In this document: piece after piece, positions 1-5,491 of the stretch
Layout of the letters: every line of letters begins with the position of its first letter
Numbering within the stretch: the stretch's first letter is position 1
From: Bifidobacteriaceae bacterium
GTDB taxonomy: Bacteria > Actinomycetota > Actinomycetes > Actinomycetales > WQXJ01
Assembly (NCBI GenBank): GCA_031278675.1
Contig: JAITJY010000176.1
Location: forward strand, 1-5,491
Reading direction: 5' to 3'
DNA length: 5,491 nucleotides
Program-made: the position numbers and the translations under genes
Notes under the pieces: model-generated
Seen by the model: the letters and a program-made list of their open reading frames with translations, nothing else
Told to the model about the DNA's origin: nothing
Database searches by the model: none

Positions 1-514
<514 letters not shown>

Positions 515-520
515 CGGAAA

Positions 521-566
521 TCTGTCTCCTTCCTGGGCCGACCTGTCCCCGGTACCGGGAGACAGA
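521..566 (-). promoter_or_regulatory. Overlapping inverted repeats in the 5' leader: possible SD-masking hairpin switch or operator
   Basis: Two inverted repeats share one arm. The first pairs 543-552 with 555-565: a GC-rich near-palindrome centred on GGTACC, with one unpaired base (560). The second is a perfect 9-bp match between 521-529 and 558-566. In the minus-strand transcript the upstream arm (558-566) can therefore pair locally with 543-552, leaving the ribosome site free, or with 521-529, which contains the GGAG of the Shine-Dalgarno. This arrangement resembles a translational switch. As DNA, the GGTACC-centred palindrome could instead be an operator between the divergent genes. The pairing is directly visible; the regulatory role is inference. 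Confidence 0.35.
526..533 (-). promoter_or_regulatory. Ribosome binding site of the P1 peptidase gene
   Basis: The minus strand reads GGAAGGAG here, a strong Shine-Dalgarno match, with 11 bases between its end and the ATG at 514. The overlapping GGAAGG core sits slightly farther away. It decides the start: it places the Ala/Gly repeat inside the protein and not upstream of it. Its 3' half lies within a 9-bp inverted repeat that could mask it. Confidence 0.75.
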
Positions 567-571
567 CTATT

Positions 572-577
572 AGCATA
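572..577 (-). promoter_or_regulatory. Candidate -10 element for the P1 peptidase gene
   Basis: The minus strand reads TATGCT in the only A/T-richer patch of the intergenic region (about 566-590). It matches four of six bases of the TATAAT consensus, and would give a leader of about 50 bases containing both inverted repeats. No convincing -35 hexamer is found at normal spacing. The same patch read on the plus strand (TAGCAT, 571-576) could equally serve the serine hydrolase. I found no better promoter for either gene in 515-663. Confidence 0.2.
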
Positions 578-651
578 GACGGGGTTAGTTTGGCCCGCCC
601 CCGCCTGACGCGGCCCAGCGAATAACGGGTCGGCATCCCCCCGGCAACTAG

Positions 652-657
652 AGGAGG
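652..657 (+). promoter_or_regulatory. Ribosome binding site of the serine hydrolase gene
   Basis: AGGAGG, a full consensus Shine-Dalgarno, lies 6 bases before the GTG at 664 and 15 bases before the in-frame ATG at 673. The spacing favours GTG as the start codon. Confidence 0.85.
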
Positions 658-663
658 ACTCTT

Positions 664-2097
664 GTGGCACACATGAGCAGCGCGACTTCGTTGGCGCCGC
701 TGCTGGCAGATTTGGCCGAGGCCGAGCACATCCCGGCCCTGGCGGTAGCGACCCGGGCCGGGGAGGATTTCGCGTTCGCGGCGAGCGGCGCAGCCGACCT
801 GGCGACAGGCCGCGCACCCGACGCGGACACGATCTTCCCGATCGGATCATGCTCCAAGGCGTTCATCGCGACAGCCATAGCCATCCTGGTCGATTCGGGC
901 GCGATCTGCTACGACACCCCGGTCGCCGCCGTGGTGCCCGGCTTCGAGTTGGCCACCCCGCAGCTAACCTGTGGCTTGACCGTGCGGGACATGCTGTCCC
1001 ACAACTCGGGCCTAGCCCGCCACGACGCGATCTTCGAGGTCCAACCGCGTGGCGTAGACGCCCGCGAACTGGTACGACGGCTGGCGTTGATCCCGCCCCG
1101 CGCGCCGTTCCGCTACCGCATGTCCTACCAGAACCACATGTACGCCCTGGCATCCGTGCTGGTCAGCGAGGTGGCGGGCGAACCGTGGGACCAGTTCTTG
1201 GCGCGCCACGTCCTGGTGCCAGCGGGCATGACGCGGACCTTCGCCCACGTCGCGGACTTCGCGGCTGACCCGAATGTGGCGTTCGGTTACGGCCTCGACG
1301 CGGGGGGCGCGCCGCGCCAACTGGCCTTTGACGACGTCTATCACCTCGCGGGGGCGGCCGGCTGCATCGCCTCGACGGCTCACGACATGGACCGCTGGCT
1401 GCGCCTCCAACTCGGCTGCGGTGTAATTGATGGCACGCGAGTGTTTTCTGAGGCGGCGGCAGCGGCCCTGCACGCCCCGCAGACCATCATCCGGCCCGGC
1501 GAGTTCTTCCCGTTCGAGGCCACTGAGCTGGATTTCCGCAGCTACGGACTGGGTTGGACCATCCAGACGCTGCACGGACGCAAGCTCGTGGCACACGGTG
1601 GTTCCATCCGCGGTTTCCGCACGTTGGCGGGTTTCGCGCCCGATGACGACGTCGCATTTTTCATCGCCGGGAACCTTGAGGGGATGACCATCCACGAGCC
1701 GCTCGGCTTGGAGGTCGCGGCGCGTCTGCTCGGGTGGACCCAGGACGATTGGCTGAGCAAACTTGGCGCCCTCATGGCGCCGCTCGCCGAGGCGGGCGCG
1801 GCCAGCGAGGCCGAGTTCTGGGCCAGCGCCGCCGGAGCCGTCCCCGCCCACCCGGACACCGCATATACGGGCCACTACACGTCTGAGCTGTACGGCGAAG
1901 CCGAAATCCGGCGCCGGGACGGCGCATTGGAGGCGATCATCGGTCAGATGCGGCTCGAATTGCGGCCAGTTGGGGGCGACGGGTTCGCCTCAGTTCTGCC
2001 GAACGGCGTGCACTACCCGCTGACCTTCGACGTACCCGGCGAGGGCGCAGTCGGCTTCGACTGGACACCTGACACCCCGGTCCGGTTCAACCGCTGA
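664..2097 (+). CDS. Serine hydrolase, class C beta-lactamase-like superfamily, with C-terminal DUF3471-like domain
   Basis: A 477-residue serine hydrolase of the beta-lactamase class C / penicillin-binding-protein-like fold (Pfam Beta-lactamase family), which includes esterases, D-amino-acid peptidases and amidases as well as true lactamases. Seen: the nucleophile motif SCSK (Ser62, Lys65) in a typical FPIGSCSK context; LTVRDMLSHNSGL (105-117), a family hallmark; YQN (155-157), matching the catalytic Tyr-x-Asn; and HGG (311-313) in place of the K/H-T-G motif. All three catalytic motifs are therefore intact. Residues about 400-477 (YTGHY onward, ending PVRFNR) resemble DUF3471, often found C-terminal in these hydrolases. 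There is no signal peptide, so it is probably cytoplasmic, arguing against a periplasmic-type lactamase or wall enzyme. GTG at 664 is set by the AGGAGG at 652-657. The gene is divergent from the P1 peptidase and overlaps prmC tail to tail by 11 bp. Superfamily is certain; substrate cannot be read from sequence. Confidence 0.92.
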   Translation: MAHMSSATSLAPLLADLAEAEHIPALAVATRAGEDFAFAASGAADLATGRAPDADTIFPIGSCSKAFIATAIAILVDSGAICYDTPVAAVVPGFELATPQLTCGLTVRDMLSHNSGLARHDAIFEVQPRGVDARELVRRLALIPPRAPFRYRMSYQNHMYALASVLVSEVAGEPWDQFLARHVLVPAGMTRTFAHVADFAADPNVAFGYGLDAGGAPRQLAFDDVYHLAGAAGCIASTAHDMDRWLRLQLGCGVIDGTRVFSEAAAAALHAPQTIIRPGEFFPFEATELDFRSYGLGWTIQTLHGRKLVAHGGSIRGFRTLAGFAPDDDVAFFIAGNLEGMTIHEPLGLEVAARLLGWTQDDWLSKLGALMAPLAEAGAASEAEFWASAAGAVPAHPDTAYTGHYTSELYGEAEIRRRDGALEAIIGQMRLELRPVGGDGFASVLPNGVHYPLTFDVPGEGAVGFDWTPDTPVRFNR

Positions 2098-2908
2098 CCG
2101 CTGTCAGGTAGCGGGCCCGGCCCGCCAGATCCTGATGCGTTAGCACGTCGCTGAACTGGCCGCCCGCCTGGGCGGCGGCGCGGAGCGCCGCCGCTTGGGA
2201 CGGATCATGTTCCAGCACCACCATCCCGCCGGGCCGCAGGAGGCGGCGCGCCGCCGCCAAAAACACGAGCGGCGCCCCCAGACCACCCTCGCCGCCGCCG
2301 AAGAGTGCGGCCGGAGGCTCGTATTCGGCGACCGAGGGACCCAACACGGCATCATCCAGGAGGTACGGCGGGTTGGCTGCGACCACGGCCACCCTACCGG
2401 CCAGTTCCGCCAGGGGACCGTTGCTGGTAGCCACCTGGGCGGCATCGGCCGCGATCACGCTGACACCGAGCGGCTCCAAGTTGACCCGGGCCTGGCCCAA
2501 CGCCGCCCACGCCCGCTCCACCGCCCAGATGCGGGCGCCCGGTACTTCCACCGCTAGGGACGCCGCAATCGGTCCGGCGCCGGTGCCCAAATCCACCGCC
2601 AGTCGCTGGTTAGGCGGGAAGGTGGCCAGCGCCGCTATCGCCGCGCCGGCCACCAGTTCAGTCTCCGGCCTGGGAATAAACGCACCCGGGCCAATCCTCA
2701 ACTCCAGCGTCCTAAACGGCGCCCGGCCCAGGACGTATTGCAGCGGGACACCACGCTCAAGGCGCGCGGCCAAGGCCGCGAAGCCGTCCGGCAGGAACAA
2801 ACTGCCGGACAGGTTCCGGGCCCGCAACTCGCCGAGGCTTAGGCCCAATAAGCCTGCGGCGAGCCGCTCATGGTCAGGCGTCGCGAAACGCACCGTCCCT
2901 TCAGGCAT
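2087..2908 (-). CDS. prmC: Peptide chain release factor N5-glutamine methyltransferase PrmC (HemK family)
   Basis: PrmC uses S-adenosylmethionine to methylate the glutamine of the GGQ motif in release factors RF1 and RF2, raising termination efficiency; it acts in the cytoplasm. Seen in the 273-residue protein: PLQYVLG (55-61) and FIPRPETE (77-84) of the N-terminal/linker region; the SAM-binding loop DLGTGAG (106-112) with acidic Glu131; the catalytic NPPY (179-182) that holds the glutamine; EYEPPAALFGGGEGG (195-209); and RPGGMVVLEHDPSQ (225-238). The first helix of the usual N-terminal domain seems missing: TPDHERLAAGLLGLSLGEL (10-28) aligns by eye with the second helix. The ATG at 2908 overlaps the upstream surface-protein gene by 8 bases and lacks a Shine-Dalgarno, indicating translational coupling. 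A TTG at 2962 would add 18 residues unlike PrmC and is less likely. No prfA, the common partner, is next to it here. Its 3' end overlaps the convergent hydrolase. Confidence 0.9.
   Translation of the reverse strand: MPEGTVRFATPDHERLAAGLLGLSLGELRARNLSGSLFLPDGFAALAARLERGVPLQYVLGRAPFRTLELRIGPGAFIPRPETELVAGAAIAALATFPPNQRLAVDLGTGAGPIAASLAVEVPGARIWAVERAWAALGQARVNLEPLGVSVIAADAAQVATSNGPLAELAGRVAVVAANPPYLLDDAVLGPSVAEYEPPAALFGGGEGGLGAPLVFLAAARRLLRPGGMVVLEHDPSQAAALRAAAQAGGQFSDVLTHQDLAGRARYLTAVSG
2111..2125 (+). terminator. GC-only hairpin after the serine hydrolase stop (weak terminator candidate)
   Basis: GCGGGC and GCCCGC form a perfect 6-bp stem with a 3-base loop, starting 14 bases after the hydrolase stop codon. 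There is no following T run. The sequence is also the end of prmC coding for AGRAR, so codon constraint alone could explain it. Confidence 0.25.
2172..2194. terminator. Perfect 10-bp GC hairpin inside prmC, possible terminator for the convergent hydrolase transcript
   Basis: GCGGCGGCGC (2172-2181) and GCGCCGCCGC (2185-2194) are exact reverse complements around a 3-base loop. It lies 75 bases past the serine hydrolase stop, in the prmC stretch coding for AAALRAAAQ. No T tract follows on either strand. U-less GC hairpins are reported as terminators in actinobacteria, but alanine codons in GC-rich DNA also make such repeats by chance. Confidence 0.3.
2901..2908 (-). promoter_or_regulatory. 8-base start/stop overlap coupling prmC to the surface-protein gene
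   Basis: The minus strand reads ATGCCTGA: the prmC ATG (2906-2908) precedes the TGA stop (2901-2903) of the DNase–nucleotidase gene in another frame. The 20 or so bases upstream of this ATG contain no recognisable Shine-Dalgarno. prmC is thus probably translated by ribosomes finishing the upstream gene, with no promoter of its own visible nearby. Confidence 0.75.
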
Positions 2909-5491
2909 CAAGCAAGGCCCGGCGGCGGCGCGCCACCAGGGCGGCACCGGTCCCCACGGCAATTGCTGCCAGCGTTATGACCAGCCCCAGATTCCCCGGA
3001 CCGGTCACCGGCAAGCTCTTATCTGTCCCGCTGGGGGTGGGCGACCAGGACGGTGTTGACCCACCCTGTGGGACAACTTCGAGCACCGGCAACGCCACCG
3101 ACAAGCCAGACGGCTTGACCGCCAGGCTCAAGGTCACGGGGGCCGCATCGATAACCATCGCTGGGGCCAGGCCACCCACGGACGCGCCACCGGCCTCAGC
3201 CGGCACAGGCAGATGGACCGCCAGTTCAATGTGCGCCGCGCCGTCACTGACCGGGAAGGTCCCCAAGACCTTGCCGTTCCACACCACGCTCACCTCAGTG
3301 CTCGCGGGCGCGCCCAGTGAATAGGTATCAATCCCGGACACATCGAAACTGAAGACCTCACTGCTATCGACCCTGACCGGCAGCCCCTCGACCCTAACGC
3401 CGTTGCGGCGGAAATCGGGCGCCAAGGCGCCATCTGTCAACGTCTTGGCTGCCAGGTAGGAATTGACCCCTTCCCAATCCATCATTCCGGTGTCGACCAT
3501 CTTGCCTGCGCCGGTCGCCTCACCCAGGACCCAGAAGTTGTCGCCGCCGGCCGCTAAGAAGCTGAACGTCGCAATGGAATACTCCGCCTGAGGTTCCAAG
3601 GCCTGCCCGTCGATCGTGACTGCGCTGACCGTACCTTCTTCACACGCCACCTCGTCATGGCCGCCACTGGCGTTCGTGGCAGCCGAGGTGCAGGTGGTCT
3701 CCTTGAGGGTGTAGGTGTAACGGACGTCATCGGACAAACCCAACTGGAGGTAAGGCCGCGACGGCAGGTGACCGTTCGCGTCCCGCTGCCACTGCTGTTC
3801 CAGCAGCTCAACGACCTGCGCGCCGGTCAAGGTGACCGTCGCCAACGTGTTGTCGAACGGCAGAACCGACTTGGCTTCCGCGAAACTGACCGAACCGTCG
3901 GTGGTTTCTACCCCGGACTTCGCGTAGAACAGTTCGGCCCGCAACCCACCCGGGTTGACAATCCCGAAATCCGGCGGATCAGGCAGGGCGCCCAGCGTGT
4001 CCCGCAACGCGTTCGCCACCAGGGTTCCCATCGCGGAGGCTTCGGCACGGTTATCGCGCGATGCCGTGCAGTCCGCCCCAGCGGGCGCCACGTTGGTGTA
4101 GATGCCATCGACGTAGCTGCCACACGAGAACGCCGTGGTGATGTCCGCGCTGATCTTGGCGACTTCTTGTTGCCCTATCCCGTCGGCGTACAACAGCGCG
4201 GCATCGACGATCGCCTTGACTGCTGCGACCCTGGGATAGGTCGCCGCTAGCTGGTCGTCGCTTTCGGTGGTCGAAGTGACGGGAACATAGTTAGCGGTGT
4301 AGCCGGTGATCTGCTTTGTGGTCTTATCGACGTTCAACACCACCCGGCCAACGTTGTCGCCGTAGCTGCCGGTCTGCACCACTGGCCTAAAGGACCCAGC
4401 TTCGCCAGGCACCGGCCCGTCCCAGACGTACAGCTTGTGGGTGTGACCGGTGAAGATCACATCAACAGCGGACGATGTCGCATTGACTATCCGGCCGAAA
4501 GTCGCCGACTTGGCGATCTCTTCATCGATGGTGACGCCCGCGTCGATCCCTTCCGGTGAACCGTCGTGGTATTCCGCGACAATCACGTCCGCCAGGCCGC
4601 CTTCCTTCAGCTGGGCGGCGACCCGGTTGACCGCATCGACCTGATCGCCGAAGTCGATCCCGGCCACACCGGCCGGGCTGACCAGGCTGGGCGTTTCTTG
4701 TGTGACCACACCGATCACACCAACCTTGACCCCGTCGATCTCATAGATCGCATATTCCGGCAACGCCGGCGTGGTGGTGCCCTTCTGGTAGACGTTGGCG
4801 CCAAGATAGGCGAAGTTCGCGGCTGTGATGGTTGTGCTGTTCAAGAACGCGAAGCCCTTGTCGAACTCGTGGTTCCCGACCGCACTGGCTTTTAGATCAA
4901 GCGCGTTCAGCACATCGATGGTTGGGATGTCGTCCTGGATAGCGCTGGCGAACAGGCTGGCACCAACGTTGTCACCGGCTGACAAGAACAGCGTCCTGGT
5001 GTCCCCCACCTGGTCGCGCAGCTTTTCAATGGTTCCCGCAAGCTTGACGGTCCCTGGGGTGGTGGTCCCACCCGAGGTGGTGGTCTGCCTGATCCGGCCG
5101 TGGAAATCGTTGATGTTCAGCAACTGGATCGCCACGGCGGCCGGGGCCGCCGCCGTGATCCCAACCACCACCGGGTCATGGTCCGAGGACCGGTAGGCGT
5201 CGCTCTGATAGAAATCCGTCGCCGAATAACGGTAACGGCTGTATTCCAGGGCGATTGATTCGGGTGAGTTGATGTTCCACACATCGACCCCGGTTACGCG
5301 GTCCAACCCGGACTGGTTGGCGAGCACGTGATCCAGCGAACCCACCAGTGAAGAATACGAATAGGAGTATTCGCGGGCATCTCCTTGGCTGGCCTCGGCC
5401 ACATCCGTAAAGCCGGCGGCGCGCAGAGCCAACAGCGGCTTTTCTTGGGTGTAGGCGTTGAAATCGCCGAGCAAGAACGCATCCGCCACGG
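2901..5491 (-). CDS. Cell-wall-anchored ExeM/NucH-type DNase – 5'-nucleotidase fusion protein, C-terminal 862 residues; runs off right edge
   Basis: A surface enzyme joining two phosphoesterase modules. Residue numbers count from the codon at 5487-5489. Residues 1-112 are the end of an endonuclease/exonuclease/phosphatase (DNase I-like) domain of the ExeM/NucH extracellular nuclease type: GDFNA (8-12), SLDHVLAN (51-58), SSDHDPVVV (101-109). Residues about 120-400 are a two-metal calcineurin-like phosphatase: NDFH (127-130), AGDN (171-174), GNHEFD (205-210), EYHDG (306-310), GHTH (348-351), supplying all expected ligands. Residues about 440-660 are the 5'-nucleotidase C-terminal substrate domain: NPGGLRAEL (512-520), SVLPFDNTLATVTLTG (541-556), FLAAGGDNF (644-652). 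Residues about 700-800 are probably beta-rich, perhaps Ig-like. The end is LPVTG (826-830), a hydrophobic span and RRRR. Expected role: degrade extracellular DNA and release nucleosides plus phosphate. The GTG at 5489 is an internal valine; signal peptide and upstream domain lie outside the window. Translation is coupled to prmC. Confidence 0.9.
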   Translation of the reverse strand, partial: VADAFLLGDFNAYTQEKPLLALRAAGFTDVAEASQGDAREYSYSYSSLVGSLDHVLANQSGLDRVTGVDVWNINSPESIALEYSRYRYSATDFYQSDAYRSSDHDPVVVGITAAAPAAVAIQLLNINDFHGRIRQTTTSGGTTTPGTVKLAGTIEKLRDQVGDTRTLFLSAGDNVGASLFASAIQDDIPTIDVLNALDLKASAVGNHEFDKGFAFLNSTTITAANFAYLGANVYQKGTTTPALPEYAIYEIDGVKVGVIGVVTQETPSLVSPAGVAGIDFGDQVDAVNRVAAQLKEGGLADVIVAEYHDGSPEGIDAGVTIDEEIAKSATFGRIVNATSSAVDVIFTGHTHKLYVWDGPVPGEAGSFRPVVQTGSYGDNVGRVVLNVDKTTKQITGYTANYVPVTSTTESDDQLAATYPRVAAVKAIVDAALLYADGIGQQEVAKISADITTAFSCGSYVDGIYTNVAPAGADCTASRDNRAEASAMGTLVANALRDTLGALPDPPDFGIVNPGGLRAELFYAKSGVETTDGSVSFAEAKSVLPFDNTLATVTLTGAQVVELLEQQWQRDANGHLPSRPYLQLGLSDDVRYTYTLKETTCTSAATNASGGHDEVACEEGTVSAVTIDGQALEPQAEYSIATFSFLAAGGDNFWVLGEATGAGKMVDTGMMDWEGVNSYLAAKTLTDGALAPDFRRNGVRVEGLPVRVDSSEVFSFDVSGIDTYSLGAPASTEVSVVWNGKVLGTFPVSDGAAHIELAVHLPVPAEAGGASVGGLAPAMVIDAAPVTLSLAVKPSGLSVALPVLEVVPQGGSTPSWSPTPSGTDKSLPVTGPGNLGLVITLAAIAVGTGAALVARRRRALLDA
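2904..3014 (-). other. LPVTG cell-wall sorting signal of the DNase–nucleotidase
   Basis: The last 37 residues form a textbook sortase substrate: LPVTG (codons 3000-3014), a hydrophobic segment (roughly residues 834-853) and a positively charged tail RRRR followed by ALLDA. A Ser/Pro/Thr-rich spacer (about residues 809-825) precedes it and would span the wall. Sortase is expected to cut between Thr and Gly and attach the protein to peptidoglycan. No sortase gene is in this window. Confidence 0.92.

Noticed and set aside
673..675. ATG at 673 as the serine hydrolase start
   Set aside because: It is 15 bases from the AGGAGG, too far. The GTG at 664 is at 6 bases. The difference is only three residues.
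1012..1875. 287-residue minus-strand reading frame opposite the serine hydrolase
   Set aside because: It is a long shadow frame typical of GC-rich genes. The opposite strand carries all catalytic motifs of a known family, and the shadow protein has no recognisable domain.
2909..2962. TTG at 2962 as the prmC start
   Set aside because: It would overlap the upstream gene by 62 bases and add a Pro/Trp-rich segment with no likeness to PrmC. The ATG at 2908 gives the usual stop-start overlap.
2373..3059. 228-residue plus-strand reading frame opposite prmC
   Set aside because: It lies antisense to two genes with clear motifs, spans their junction and has no recognisable domain.
3657..4250. 197-residue plus-strand reading frame opposite the nucleotidase domain
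   Set aside because: Shadow frame: the minus strand encodes the conserved 5'-nucleotidase C-terminal domain here.
5487..5489. GTG as the true start of the DNase–nucleotidase
   Set aside because: It falls just before the GDFNA motif in the middle of the DNase domain and leaves no signal peptide, although the protein has a wall-sorting signal. The frame stays open to the window edge.

Overview
The window is GC-rich, with strong G/C preference at third codon positions, purine-rich Shine-Dalgarno sites and a GTG start. It carries an LPXTG-type wall-anchored enzyme. Together these point to a Gram-positive actinobacterium; I cannot name the genus. Four protein genes cover nearly everything, two of them cut by the window edges. 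No RNA genes, insertion sequences, CRISPR arrays or phage genes were seen.

Left part (1-663): the 5' end of a minus-strand gene for a P1-family (DmpA/BapA-like) aminopeptidase starts at 514 and runs off the left edge. Before the recognisable enzyme domain it has a long Ala/Gly extension, encoded by nineteen in-frame 9-bp repeat units (332-502). A 149-bp intergenic region (515-663) separates it from a divergent plus-strand gene. Inverted repeats there could fold into two mutually exclusive hairpins, one of which covers the peptidase ribosome binding site.

Middle (664-2097): a complete plus-strand gene for a cytoplasmic serine hydrolase of the class C beta-lactamase / penicillin-binding-protein-like superfamily, with a C-terminal DUF3471-like domain. 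Its 3' end overlaps the convergent prmC by 11 bp. There is no spacer for a classical terminator, but two GC-rich hairpins lie just beyond, inside prmC.

Right part (2087-5491, minus strand): a two-gene operon. The upstream gene, open at the right edge, encodes a large surface protein. It joins the end of an ExeM/NucH-type extracellular DNase domain to a complete 5'-nucleotidase module and ends in an LPVTG cell-wall sorting signal. The downstream gene is prmC (release-factor glutamine methyltransferase), whose ATG overlaps the end of the surface-protein gene by 8 bases.

Functionally, the surface protein could degrade extracellular DNA and dephosphorylate the resulting nucleotides to nucleosides. 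This would serve scavenging of phosphate and nucleosides and possibly affect host purinergic signalling (inference). The divergent peptidase and serine hydrolase both belong to families acting on small peptides, amides or esters, and may share control. prmC is a translation housekeeping gene in an unusual setting.
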